Of a stretch of DNA of 64,000 bases, positions 1 through 12,192 are shown in pieces. Source of the DNA: Stereum hirsutum FP-91666 SS1 (Eukaryota > Basidiomycota > Agaricomycetes > Russulales > Stereaceae). Made by a program: the position numbers and the translations under genes. Position 1 is the first letter of the stretch. Each line of letters opens with the position of its first letter. The DNA lies in NCBI RefSeq assembly GCF_000264905.1, contig NW_006763152.1:186001-250000 (forward strand). The letters are read 5' to 3'. The notes under the pieces were generated by a model. The model was given only the letters and a program-made list of their open reading frames with translations. It did not search any database and was not told where the DNA came from.

Positions 1-1459
1 TTTTCTCATCTGTATGCCTGTAACACCTTGATTCAACTTCCTTCCTTTCTCTCTTGCCATCACATCACATCGCACTTTCGGAATCCTTCTTCATTGCACA
101 CCTTCCTTCGCTTCGTATCTACAACCTCCCCGTCTGTAACTGTCTATGTTTCGTGTTTCACGGTCGTGAAGAGCTTGCTACCTATATATTCGCTATTTCC
201 TTCTGGATCCTCTCTCTTTCTATCTATCTATCTATCACAGGCCAGATTCAGCTTGTCTTCGTTCCAGTCTATCGCATAGCTCTTCTTTCATTCCTAGGCC
301 TGCTTCTTTTTTGGGCAATTCTCGGGGTCGGTGGGGCATCATTCGGCTGTCCTCTTTTTTCGAATATATATTCGGTGTATCCCTTTGGTTTTGGGGGGAG
401 TGTTTCTTGTGTTTCACTTCCAATATATATATATTTGCATATTTGCATGGATGTCTGCCAGTACTCCTTGAGAGCATCCGGATCGCTGACGTTGTCCTTG
501 TCGCAGCGTGTGCCACTTCACTCGCGGGATGCGTGAGAATTTAGTAATAAATACGATTCGCTCGCCACACCCCACGCGAGTTCCGGTTTCATCCGAACGA
601 AGCTTTTCTTTCACTTTTGTTCGCTCGCTCGAGCGATCTTGAAACTCTGTGGACGACCACAGCGGCTTGCTGAATGATCGCTGTTGTGGTGTGCTCTACT
701 ATGGTTTATTCTGGATTTCTTGCTGCGCTTGTTGTTTTGCCACTCTTGGTTGACGTTCCGAGGCCCACTGGCACATGCCACAGTCTGGATCTCCACGATA
801 TTTCAGTCACATACGGGTCGAGCAATTCTATGTGAAGATTCACTCTGTATCACCGTTCTTGAACGTTTTGAACATGTAATCGGGTTATGACGACCGCCTT
901 CCATGGCCATCTAAGATTCGGTGGCGGTAACTGGATCACATACACGTGGTTGCGGTGCTATTGTTCTTCTTCTTCTTCCAGGTTTCCTTTTCCGTCCGAC
1001 AGCCTTGTCTGTGTCTTCCACGCCCCTCGCTAACGCACTAGGTCTGTGTGGCGCACGAACTTGGGGCTTTCTCTGTTCTTCACGACCTGTACTGCTTCTG
1101 TTGAAAAGTCATCTACCAATGCGGATGTTACTAGGGCTCAGTTGCCAGGACTGACATCACTTAGGCCGCCTCCTGTCTAAGCTGCTCTTCAATTCCCGGG
1201 CAACTGTCAGTGCATACTGTGAGCCTAAATGATAATCTCCCTCCTCCCTTTTTTGGTCCTTGCACTGCATAACGCCTTCTGTTGTTGCCGAGTATTATCT
1301 GATCGCTTTGCGATTTACCGGTGTTTGCCTCTTGTTCTCTTTCTCGCCTGTCCTGGCACACGCCACAGACCAGACAAGCACAATTTGTCTTTCCCTATTC
1401 GTCTCACACAAAAACCTCTTATCGATTAGCACAACCCCCGCCACAACGGCTGTGTTTCC
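1..1459. other. pyrimidine-rich stretch without a firm gene
   Basis: This stretch is rich in CT runs and has only short open frames. Some pieces read like single membrane helices, for example near 674-760 on the + strand. A motif around TGGCACATGCCACAGTCTGG near 770 recurs in modified form near 1353, which may mark remains of a small membrane-protein gene related to the one at 1560. I could not build a phase-consistent gene model here. Confidence 0.4.
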
Positions 1460-1464
1460 TGGCC

Positions 1465-1473
1465 TATATAAAG
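1465..1473 (+). promoter_or_regulatory. TATA box of the 1560 gene
   Basis: TATATAAAG lies about 90 bases before the ATG at 1560. Similar TATA elements lie about 90-100 bases before three other start codons in this window (12094, 16293, 46145), which supports both the start choice and this box. Confidence 0.6.
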
Positions 1474-1559
1474 TCGAGGAGAAGGATGATAGGCAGCAGC
1501 GATCCTTCCCTTCTCTCTTGACCAGCACCTCCTCCGTCTGACCTACCGAAGTACTCTAT

Positions 1560-2550
1560 ATGTCTGTGAGTCACCATCGTGATGAAGGGCTGCATCCTAG
1601 TCCTTCGCTCCCGCGGACCGCTGAAGACATTGAACTGGCCCAGGTTAACGCTGGCTCGCGGGGAGAGTGAGTCATTTCTAGCTTTGATAACCCACTTCTT
1701 GTTTCGGTTTGATGTTCCTTCTTTACTGATCCATATACGCTTGCAGATTGCTTTCGCGAGGGTCAGCGCAGAAGCCGGACCCAATTTTAGATATTGTCTG
1801 CCCAATCATAATCGTAAGTCTATTCCTCATGTCCTTCGCCATGTTCACCTTTCCCAACATCCCCGTCTGTGGACCTGCATACGGTATCGCTCCTCTGACA
1901 CATTCACGCTAACGTCTTTTTATTCATACACAGGCCCTAACAAATAGCATCGCACTCCTCGTCATTTATAAATCGCCCACCACGGGAGAAAGCCACAGGA
2001 TAGGACTGGACCAAGGCCCCGCGTGCCCCGATCTCGTCCTCCGCGAATCCATAATAGTCTTTCCTTCGCTCATCCAGCTTCTGGCTGTCACACCGCCGTT
2101 CATGTATTCAGCCAAGTACGTGTTATGATTAATCCCTACCCATTTCCTTCCTTTCGTTCCCCTCGACGCTTATCTACCTCACCTCACCTCACCCCACCTC
2201 ACCTTTATCTTATTATTATGTTTCGGCTCAAAACTTGCGTCTTTGACATTTCCAGGCCTCTTTGCAAGAACGCATACTTTCAACTCGTCGTGGCCGTCTT
2301 TTACGCGTTGGCCTTCGCCTCGAACGCCGACCAATATCGGGTCGAACGATCCCAGGGATGCTCCGATTCTGGTGATCTCCTACGTCTAGGGTATGCGACG
2401 ATGGTCTTCAGCGCGGTTATGGGCTTTATCCTCTTCGTGAGGAGCTGCTTCAACATCGTGCGTTTCATTTCCATCTTCGCCTGTGTCTCTCCGGAAATCG
2501 TGCAAAAAGGTGGAAGTATTGAGCTGATTTTGAACTCTTGGATTGGTTAG
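1560..2550 (+). CDS. small four-helix membrane protein, unknown function
   Basis: Four exons fit in phase: 1560-1666, 1747-1813, 1934-2115 and 2256-2550, with donors GTGAGT, GTAAGT and GTACGT and normal acceptors, giving 216 residues. The first 35 residues are polar. Four hydrophobic segments follow, starting near the sequences DIVCPIIIALTNSIALLVIY, ESIIVFPSLIQLLAV, YFQLVVAVFYALAFA and ATMVFSAVMGFILFV. I do not recognise the family. The start is supported by a TATA box 90 bases upstream. The 3' end is uncertain: a donor-like GTTAGT lies at the stop codon and membrane-like fragments follow downstream, so the gene may carry further exons. It should act in a membrane; nothing more specific can be said. 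Confidence 0.55.
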
Positions 2551-5522
2551 TGGCCTGCTTTGCGTGGACTTCTGTTGGCGAGTGGGGCCAGGGACTGAAG
2601 TATAATTATAGGCGGATGCGCTTCGGTACTGCTTAGGCACTACTTGGCGCTTAGTGGATGACTGAGTCCAGATTCTTGTGCTGATGTCTTAGCTCGAGCT
2701 TGGTGCTTTCTGTGGGCTTCTGCGTCGTACTTGGAGGTCTAGTCTTGTGTGCTCCTTTAGCATGTTGCGTTGGGGCTTTTTGTGTTGGTGGTACTGGTTT
2801 TGAAGGGAATGGAACGCTGAATTGTTTTGACTGATTCAGACTTACACCTGTGAGCTTATATGGATCTTCGTAAGGCTGCCGCACTCTGGGCTTCAAGTTC
2901 TGTTTGCAGTCGCTGTCTTCCTATGCGTTGACACCTCGAATGCGTCCAACCTCGACGAGCCGTTCTCGACTTTTCGCTGCGGCCGTCACAAAATCTCAGA
3001 AACTCTCAGTCTAGGCGAACTACATTAAGTATTGAAGGTCAGTGCGTTCGTCTTGTATGTGATCAGCCGGCACAGCTTCTTTGCTTTCGCCGCATACGGG
3101 ACGAGAACACATACGCCCGGCCCATACAGTAAGGTTCGTAGCATGCTTGCTTATCTCCCTCCGTACTTTCACGCTCTCCATTCCGACACTTTATTCAATC
3201 ACGACTCATTTCGGACTCGGACGAGGCGGACTTTCTATAGCCATGTAGGCACTGCCAGCCCGAAGGTCACCGTGATCGAGTTGGCTTTCAAAGTGCGTAA
3301 CGCAGCTATTCACAGAGTCAAGCGAAGGCATGACTGCGAGGAGCACTAACGACTGCATGGTCTGATTCCCCAGGTACTTCTCTGAATCGCACTCCGCATA
3401 TTCCACTGCCCGAGTCTTCTTGTTACCCCTTCATTTAAGGATCATTAACTTCTTCTTCTTCTTCTTCTTTGCGTTCTTCTTCCCCATATTTTTTCGCAGC
3501 CACCTGTCCAGACAATAAGAGGCCCACCAATTACATTGAAACTAATGTGAGCGCCAGATTCTCAAGCTCATGCCCAACCCACCTCTAACTTTATTTCTCA
3601 TCTCCGAGTCTTCCAACTTAAAATCTCAGGCCCTTCTACTTCCACTTCCATAAATTGAAGTTCGAACTTTGTCGCCTTGGATATGATGTCGATGTCGATG
3701 TGAAGCCTCAGAGAAGTACATAGGCTCTGAGCCACAGGCGTGTTCTATCCGAGTCCTGAGACTTGGAAGACGTCCCCGTGGTCGTATGCTCACTTCTCAA
3801 CTCTACATAGGTTCTCGAAGCCGTATAAGTACAAAGCGTGGCCGTGGGCAAACTTTCGCAAAACTACTCATTCTCATCTGCCCCCGCGAGTCTAAAACTT
3901 TCGGGCGAGCTGGCTATGGGAGGTGAGTCCTTTTTATCTTCCAGGGATGTCATAAGTATGTATTTCCGGTGGTCTCGGAGAGTCGGGGATGAAATTTATC
4001 TTTTCATAAAGCCGTCAATTGAATATCTCAATCACTTATTTTGCAGCTTGTTGGTCCCGGAACCTCGAACACCGATAAACTCTCATGCGCGCAGCGCACG
4101 GTACAATCAGTCTCCAATTATTTCCGCCGTGTGCTTTGACTCAGGCTGTAAATTTCCCGCATTGATCATGATATACATGTGTAGGTTCATGAATCATCAC
4201 CGCGACGATGGATGAAGATGGTCTGCGGGTTCTTATGCACAGGTGGACTATTCATCCCACGGGCCATGATGGACGAAACGCATTGATTTGGTGTACGCAG
4301 TCGGTATGTAGAGGATGAGGATGTTGTATATTGGATCCTGATGTCGAAGCTCGTTTCCTTGAGCGATTCGACGTTAGCGCCGCTGCTCTGAATCACAGGC
4401 TGTTTGTCCATCTGAATCGTGAGGCTTCCAGGTTTTTTTTGGCATCACGACGAGCCTGAGGCTTCGAGAGCGCTCTTTGACTGGTTTTGATGGCATGGAA
4501 TCTTGACTATACTGTAGTACCTTCGTGATTTCGAGGCCACCACGTATACATATACGTTGATTCTGCAACGGAAGATGTCACGGTCGCGGTCACGGTATCC
4601 AGGCTCTGAGGGTGTTCGTCAACGCCACCCGCGTTTAATTTCCACTGAACAACTAAATGGCTGTATGTACGGTATTCTGCGTCCATTCATGAACCTTGCG
4701 GGTCTAACGCGAGTATATATATCTGAATCTGTGTGAATGCCAATGCGTTGGCCATGGCCGACGGAACTCGTTAACGACAGTCACTGATAGAGTTCCACCA
4801 CCTCCCACCCAGTTCCAACACCCGGCGCTCAGCGCTCCATCCAGAACAAACGCGTCGACAAAGTCTCAGCCTTCAGGCCTCTCACTGCAAGCGTGTACAT
4901 AAGCTACTGCTCTTGGCTTCGAAGCTTCCGAGGATGTGCTAGCTGGAGATCAGGAGGGTCCCATGTGAACGTTTTGAACCTTGGATAGCCTGAGGACAAC
5001 AATACCGTGCGTGTGAAGGATGGGGCATGAAACGCAGGGATCAGATTTCGGTCTCACAGCCCCTTGAAGCTTGCGTCCTGGGTGCTTCTGAATCGTCCGA
5101 GCCTGAGTCGTGATTCGGAGGCTGCATATCATATCATAGGATAGGTTAGCGTTGCCGTAGCCCTGCTCAGTGCGATATAAGTTTTTGGGTTGCCCGAGCT
5201 TGTGGGGCACGGTGATGAGGAGGACGGGGCCACCAATGGAGTCGCTGACAGATACTTTGATCGGAGCGGGAAGACTCAGGGCCCCTATCCCGCTGCAGCC
5301 GGCGGTAATTTGCACTCAAAGCGCTTGTGGGGAACCTCCGCGGACCGGGGCCGATGCCGGGGGAGGTTATCGAGAGGGAGTTGTGTGGTACATAACGGCC
5401 GTGTCCTCGGATGTCTTGTCCTTCGTCCCTTCTCGTCTCTTCTCCTTAGGCCTTGGCTCATCGTAGGCCTTGGCTTGTCGTACGTGTACTCTAGGCGGAC
5501 CCCATTAGTTAGGATTGTTGAA
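2551..5522. other. intergenic stretch with membrane-like coding fragments
   Basis: No complete gene could be assembled. Around 2693-2800 and 2895-3000 the + strand has hydrophobic frames; one resembles exon 4 of the 1560 gene (AVAVF...SNA), suggesting a decayed or unresolved relative, or extra exons. A TTC repeat lies at 3450-3469. A plausible intron (GTGAGT near 3922 to TTTTGCAG near 4045) joins two short frames. From about 4250 to 5500 I see nothing convincing. Confidence 0.4.
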
Positions 5523-8277
5523 ATGCCTCGCCATAGTCGTACTTCGCTTGACTATGATCCATTGACGGCTGCGATCGCCCCACCGAGCGACGAGACGCCA
5601 GAGCAGCGCGCGAAGAGGGAGCAGGACGAAGCGGAGGCGCAGAGGGTCAGCGATCTTATTGACGAGCAGTTGAAGGCGGAGAGGGCAGCGTTGAAGAAGA
5701 AGAAACCGCCGATCAAGGTTTTGCTGCTCGGGCAGAGCGAGAGTGGTCCGTGTACTTGCATCTTTGTTTGACTTGAATCCCATCACTAACTGTTATGATT
5801 CATACGGACGTGTATATAGGAAAATCGACGACAGTCAAAAGTATTGTCTATCTCTCTTGGCTGTATTTAGATACCCAGCTAACAATGACTCACACCTCGA
5901 TCCAGATTTCCAGCTTGCATACGCACACAATGCCTGGCTCGAAGAACGCGCCTCCTGGCGCTCCGTCATCCTCCTCAACCTCGTCAGATCCGTAAACACA
6001 ATCCTCGACATCCTCGGAAAAGAAATGCACTACGTCTCCTCACCACCACCCTCGTCCAACCTCCGCCTCCCACCCACCTCTCCCACGTCCTCCCAAACCT
6101 CAGACGAAGATGACGACGACGAAGAGGATGAACCCGAACGTAACCTCCCTGCTCCTCTTCCCCGTCGCCCAGGCTCCGCATCGCCCCCCGCAACCCAACA
6201 AGACATCGCACTCTACCAAATGCAAATGCGAACACGCAACACTCGCTTCTTATTCACCGAAAAACATCGTCTACTCCAAATGCGTCTGAAACCCCTCCGT
6301 CGTGTACAGAGGGATTTGGAACAACTCCTTGGTGCGCCTTCGTTCGTCGAAGCGGACGATTTGCGCGGACCTGCGACTCCGTTTGCGAGTATGGAAGGCT
6401 CGTCACCCTCCTCTACTGTATCGTCGAGAAAACGAATGAGTCAGTCGCACGAGTTCGTGGTGAGGTCGCGGAACGGGTGGAAAGGCGCTTTGAGACTGGG
6501 CGGAGACGAGGATGAGAGGGAGAGAGGGGAAAGAGGGAAGGGAGGGAAGAGGGGAAGGGATGAGAGGAGCGAGGAGACGATGGGTGTGATTTCGGGCTGT
6601 GGGGAGGATATTAGGGCACTGTGGGCGGATCCGATTGTTCAGGAGGTGTTGGCGAAGAGGGGGGTGAAGATGGAGGATCAGCCGGGGTTGTGAGTTCGTC
6701 CTTCCTTCCTTCCTTCCTTCCTTCCTTCCTTCCTTCCTTCCTTCATCCTTCATCCTTCGTTGCGTTCCAAGAGTTGGCGGGCCCCACGTTCTGATTCTGC
6801 GCTATTGTAGCTTTTTGGACGAAGTCGACCGGATCGCGACGAGGGATTATGAGCCGTCGGACGACGACGTCGTTAAAGCTAGGCTACGAACGACAGGCGT
6901 GCAGGAATATCATTTTTTGTTCGAAAAAGGTACATCGGCCTTCCCCTTCCCTCCACGATCCCTTTCCTTCCCTCCACAGTTCCTTTCCTTCCCTCCACAA
7001 TCCCGCCCCTCCACAATCCGCCCCACCCCTCCATTCTCCTCTATCATACGAGTTGCTCCATCCTCCATCCTCCATCCTCCATCCTCCTCTTTCCTCCCCG
7101 ATAAGCCGTGCGTTCTGACTCTGACAAGGTACGCCGTTTGCAGGTAGTGAAGCGGGCAGGGAATGGATCATGTATGATGTTGGGGGTGCGAGATCATATG
7201 TACGTCTGTTCATGTCCTTCCCTGTCCTCGTGTGTATGAGGGGATGAGTGGCTGATGGAGTGATGGTTTTCATCAGCGATCCGCGTGGTATCCGTATTTC
7301 ATGGACGTGAACGGTACGCATCTTTTCTTCTCACGCCGTGTTCTTTCTTGTTTCGACTGATACACCGACGAATCATTTGTGGGGGAATGCGGAATCCAAA
7401 AGCCATCATCTTCCTCGCCCCGATCTCCGTGTTCGACGAGCCGCTGGCCGAGGACCGCAAAGTGAACAGATTGGAAGATAGCTTTTTGTTATGGAAGGCT
7501 GTGTGTTCGTCGAGGTTGCTATCCAAAGTGAGTTACACCTCGCACCTCGCGCCACACACGCACCACCACAACATCCGCCATCCGCCGTCTTCCTTATCCA
7601 CCTTTTAACATTCTCACTTAACGCCTCACCTAACATTCTGTGCCTCCAACTCACATTGTGACTTTGTTGCGAACGATCCAGGTCCAACTCATCCTCTTCC
7701 TCAATAAGTGCGACCTGTTGCAACGGAAACTGAAACGGGGCAGTCAGCTCAGGCAGTATATACCGACTTATGGAGACCGGCCGAATGATTTGGCTAATGT
7801 CGCGAAATGTGCGTGTTTTTCCCTTTCCATTTTGACCTGTGTGAATGCAAGATCGGACATCCGTGTTGCGAGATCGTTCGGATGGAGATTGATGGGTTGG
7901 AGTGACTGACTGACTGATGCGCGGGACTTTGCGTATGTGTGTAGATTTCCGCCAGCAGTTCCGGGAGATGTCAAGGAGGTATTCGCCGGAGCAGAGGAGC
8001 TTCTACTCGTTCCTTACTTCCGTCGTCGTACGTCCCTTTCCCTTCCCTTCCCTTCCCTTCCCTTCCCTTCTACTCTCTCTGCCTGCCTTCCTCCCTTTTC
8101 TTCCCTTCTCTCTCCCTACCTTCCTCCCTGCCTCCCACCCACTATAGTCTCCTCACAGGTAGTCTTAAACTAACATCGCGGACAATATTTCAGGACGTGA
8201 AATCGACCGCGGTGACGCTCGGAACCGTCCGTGAAGGCATCCTACGCAACCATCTCGCCAATGCGGAACTTATCTGA
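5523..8277 (+). CDS. G-protein alpha subunit, divergent, with large insert
   Basis: Ten exons join in phase: 5523-5745, 5820-5840, 5906-6689, 6811-6929, 7144-7199, 7277-7313, 7403-7527, 7682-7808, 7945-8027 and 8194-8277, giving 552 residues against about 350 for a usual G-alpha. The GTPase motifs are visible: P-loop GQSESGKST (70-78), switch I RLRTTG with the usual arginine at 367, switch II DVGGARS (394-400), and NKCD (463-466). It should bind GTP at the inner plasma membrane and relay receptor signals. Oddities: alanine 398 replaces the catalytic glutamine of DVGGQ, the TCAT guanine motif reads TSVV, the N terminus lacks the MGxxxS myristoylation signal, and a Ser/Asp-rich insert enlarges the helical domain. 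Such divergent, expanded G-alphas are known in agaricomycetes. Coding assignment is firm; signalling activity is inferred. Confidence 0.93.
6701..6744. repeat. CTTC microsatellite in a G-alpha intron
   Basis: About eleven perfect CTTC units lie just inside the third intron of the G-alpha gene, right after its donor at 6690. Confidence 0.95.
6941..7092. repeat. degenerate CCCTCCACAATCC-type repeats in an intron
   Basis: The fourth G-alpha intron (6930-7143) is 214 bases, long for this gene. It is filled by several CCCTCCACARTCC-like units followed by TCCATCC units, suggesting slippage growth inside the intron. Confidence 0.8.
8036..8069. repeat. CCCTT repeat in the last G-alpha intron
   Basis: Tandem CCCTT units begin just after the donor at 8028 in the last intron of the G-alpha gene. 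Confidence 0.85.
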
Positions 8278-9781
8278 CAATCACAGTGATTAGTTCTCTG
8301 CGCTGGTCCTCCTTTCGATCTGTTTTTCTCATTGATAGGTACTGTGGGGATATATTGACGGGTACCCCACCCATCCGTTTCCCTCCGTCCCCCTTTTTTT
8401 AATACATCACTTCGTTTGCGCTACGCATCCATTTTGTTTTTGTTGTTGATTTTTTTTTTGACTCGTTGCTTTTCGACATCTTTATTATCTACTCCCCTGT
8501 TGTTGTTGTTGTTTCCGCCTATCTATTTATCCGACTGCCTGTCTATCTATCTTGTTTGCTACATCTACGGAATCGGCCTTGTGTTTACTTATGATATGTT
8601 GTACGCGCTCTGTCTCTTACCTACCCTACCCTACGCTCCTGTTTTCGTTTCTGTTCTTGCCATTACCTAGTCTCAGACTGTTGTACGTCCTGTCTCGTTT
8701 CATTACTTCTATTCCTTACTGCCACTCCTGCCACTCCTACCTTGCTTGATCCTCACTACGGCCTATAACACTGTTACCCCTTCCGCTTACAGTTACAGTA
8801 GGCGCTAGTGCTCACTATGGACTTGAACTTAAATTATGATATTCTTTTTCTCTGTCTTTCTAGCGGAGTTGTGAGTTTGAGGATGTATCTCTATCTATCT
8901 CGTATATACGATGCTGGACAAAATACATTGCTTGCTATGGCTCTGGAACTGTGATTGGAGATTGGAACGATCGTGCAGATTCAAGTTCGTATCTACGCTC
9001 GCAAACCTGACGAGGCCTCGGGCACGGGGACCTTGCAAATTCAAGTCATGTCGATATTGCGGTAAGTGAGGTACAGTAAGAGACTCGAGGTTTGATTTGA
9101 GTTGGTCATCTCACGAATTCAAATATTCAAAGCCTGAGGGGAGATGAACGATGTCATCCGAATGGGAGGCATTATTGGGCGGTCATGAGAGCACGCGTGA
9201 TGAGGTGTTCTGGACGTGGTATGTATGCATGTGAGTAAGTAAGTAAGTAAAGCAGTAAGTAAGTAAGTCAGTAAGTACTGTGCAAGTGCGTATATACAAA
9301 AAGTGAAAGGAGAAGAAAAGGATACAAACGTGGTACGTGGTAATAGTACCGATCTGAACATATAAGCCTGAAAAGGTCGTCGGGTGTCGTGTGGAAGGGC
9401 TCTGTCGCTTGTATTAGCTGACGCGAATGATGAGTGATTACTATAAAGGGTGGGTGGATGGTGTCGCCGTTGGTCGAGGATGGAGGTGGTGAGGGATAAG
9501 GGAAAGTCGGTTGAGGTGGAAGTATATGAAGTAGGAGAGGGGGACGAGGGAGTTGGGAAGGAGGAAGGAAGGAGGAAGGAAGGAGGAGGAAGATAGCATA
9601 GGCTCGTGATATCTTTTGACTTTAACGAGTCTGATCATGGATATGATGGCCGAGCACGTACGCACGGTCGACGGTGAAAATGCTAGACGAACAAGGTGGG
9701 AGGCGGTGAGGAGACGGGTGAAGAGCGACGGTAAAGAGGTCGCAGTGCGTGATTACAGACAACGACAGGTCCTACTGCCTC
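8278..9781. other. intergenic, with an AGTA tetranucleotide repeat
   Basis: Between the convergent 3' ends of the G-alpha gene and the MFS gene I see no coding signal. The first part is T-rich 3' flank. An imperfect AGTA repeat lies near 9233-9274, and GGA-rich repeats (GGAAGGAGG type) lie near 9540-9595. Confidence 0.6.
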
Positions 9782-12094
9782 TTACTCGCTTGACCGACGA
9801 CTAGCCGCACGGATCCTCTTCCCATAACTACACGAACGAATCCCATCAGCTCTCATCCCAGACCTCTCATCCTAACCCTCTCGAGCACAAAAGAAAAGAA
9901 AAGGCACTCACAACATAAACACATACGGAATCGGCATCATCACACAGGACACACACGCAAGCAGCGTGCTCGCCCACCTCGGGTTCAGCTTGTCGTACAT
10001 CTGGATGACGAACATCGGCACGGCGGCACCTGCCATGGAGCGCGCGAAGGTCTTGGCTGCCATGGCGGAGGCGACGTATTTGGGGAAGGAGTCGACGATG
10101 TAGGCATTGGCCGAGATCTGCACGTCACGACATATCGAACGGACCGTTGAATTGATAACGAATGGGAATGGTGTAGAGAAGTTGGCGTACGTAGATCGAG
10201 ACCATGGACCATCCGAACGGTATACCGCTCATCATAGGCCCCACCCAGCTCACATCCTCGTAACTGGTCCACGCAAAGATGAACAGAGAGATGGGCAGCA
10301 CCGCACAACCAGCCATCCTACACCGATTATATTCAGACATCTGCGCTCCCCAACTTCGAAACAAGGGTGGAAAGTGGAGCTTACATGGGCGGAAGACGCG
10401 CTTCGGGGCCCCACTTCGGCGCCAAGCGAGCATAAAGCCTGTTGAACCATTGCATCGATCCCATAGCGATCAAGATGCCGACGAGGATTGACAAGAAGCA
10501 TAGACCAGTATCGCCGGCGTCGAAACCGTGGAGCCCTTCGAAAACGATGGGGTATGCCTACTCAGCCGCATGCGCAGGGAAAACTCAGATAGTTTCAACA
10601 GACGGGGTCTATAAATCTGACTTACGAAGAAGAAAAGGTAGAGTAACATGTAGATCAAGCTGAGGTAGATCGACATGAAGATCAGGATGGGCTCGGTAAA
10701 CAGCATCTCTAGTCCACCGTAAACAAGTCGGACGGCGTTAGCAAGTCAGATCGAGGGCGAAGGGAGACAGGAAAGAAGGATAACGAACGGAAGGGGCGAA
10801 TGAGCGCTGTTCTCATCCTGTTTCCGAACGTCACACCAGCCTCTGCAATCTCGCTCCCGGACAGGTACGCCGAGTTTCCAGTCTCCTTGCGCAGACGTTC
10901 GGCACGACGACGAAGGAGCCTGATCATGAATGAAAACATTTAGCTTCAACATGCGAGAGGGAAATAAGGGATACGAACACAACAGCGAAGGTCTCAGGGA
11001 CGAATAACGTCGTGATCCAAACACAACCGATGAAGATGAAAAGAACCCAGTAGATCCACCGCCAGCCGACGGTCTCTCCAATGAAACCGCCGATCAGAGG
11101 GCCTAAAACAGGGCTGCACAGAAGGAGAACGTGAGTACTAGGCTACTCTTGCTATCCAACTCAACGCTTACCCAATAAAGATGACGGCGGAGAAAACAGC
11201 CATAGGGGTACCACGATCCTCTATAACCGTGGCTCTGGTCAGACCTAGCGAGTACTACACCACGAAGAATACTTACCGATGTTCCATATGTCGGCGACGG
11301 TCCCACCAACGTTGGTCATGGGTGCAGAAGCGGCTAACCCCGCGAGAGCACGCCCTACGAGAAGCGTGGCGATGTTCTTGGCCAGTGCTGATGGCAGAGT
11401 GAATACTGAAGCGGCAAGCAGTCAGGTCCCATTTCGAGGGCGAAGGGAAGAGGTGAAACGTACGGAAATACAGCCCAATAGAGATCATGTAGATTGGTCT
11501 CCGTCCGAAGACTTCAGACATTGGGGCGTAAATCAGAGGCTATCAGAGTTACAATTAGTTCAATATATTTCACCCGCAGGATGCTGGAGAGTAACTTACT
11601 CCGACTCCGAAACCAACGACGAAAAGAGTTACGGCGAGGTTACCAACAATCTCTGACATATGGAGGTCCTCCTGTGGGCCTGGAAGATCTCCAGTGATGA
11701 TAGCAGAGCCCAAGGCAACGCAAAGACAGAGCGACGAGACCGAGATGGTGATTGCCCTGCTCATGACGGTAAATATACGCAGGAGATTCGCTTTGAGAGA
11801 GGTAAAGACTCGCCATTTTTTGAGCTTAGAGAAGTTCCTCGGGTTGTGCGGATCTTCGTCGTCCCAATCCACGATCTCATACTCCTGAGTTCCCTTCTCT
11901 GCGTCCGACTCCCTTACCTGCTTCTCTGATTGAGCCTCCGTGAGGGTGGCCGTCGACGTCTTTGGATGGGTGGGGTAAACAACATGACCATGCGTGTTAT
12001 CGTCGATGTCGATGTCCGGGACGATGGCGGGCAAGTCAACCTCGTAGTTATGTTCATGGTCGGGATGGTGTGGGCGCTGTTCATGAGAAGCCAT
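9782..12094 (-). CDS. MFS multidrug/proton antiporter (DHA1 type)
   Basis: Eleven exons on the minus strand fit in phase: 12094-11600, 11539-11464, 11405-11277, 11220-11172, 11113-10979, 10919-10789, 10708-10626, 10557-10385, 10317-10191, 10117-9912 and 9827-9782, giving 549 residues. About 110 hydrophilic residues come first, including a WDDEDPHNPRN motif typical of fungal DHA1 drug transporters, then about 12 helices. The family signatures MSEVFGRRP (loop 2-3) and GPVLGPLIGG (motif C) are present, as are RPFQMLFTEPIL and the tail FYGKRIRAASR. It should export drugs, toxins or metabolites at the plasma membrane, driven by protons. The substrate cannot be read from sequence. The start at 12094 follows a TATA box by about 90 bases; an in-frame upstream ATG at 12148 is less likely. 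Confidence 0.93.
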
Positions 12095-12182
12095 CTCTAA
12101 GTATAGACCGGGAGCGAACAAAGAACGCAGACAAGAAAGGGCGAGCACTACTGTACGAGCCTCAAGGACGAATAGTGGCCCG

Positions 12183-12192
12183 CTTTTATATT
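12183..12192 (-). promoter_or_regulatory. TATA box of the MFS gene
   Basis: AATATAAAAG on the minus strand lies about 90 bases before the MFS start codon at 12094. Confidence 0.6.

Noticed and set aside
4950..5315. Minus-strand frame of 121 codons
   Set aside because: No recognised motif, no splice support and composition unlike neighbouring exons; treated as chance.
6403..6753. Minus-strand frame of 116 codons with EGRKEGRK repeats
   Set aside because: It is the antisense of the G-alpha exon and the CTTC microsatellite in the next intron.
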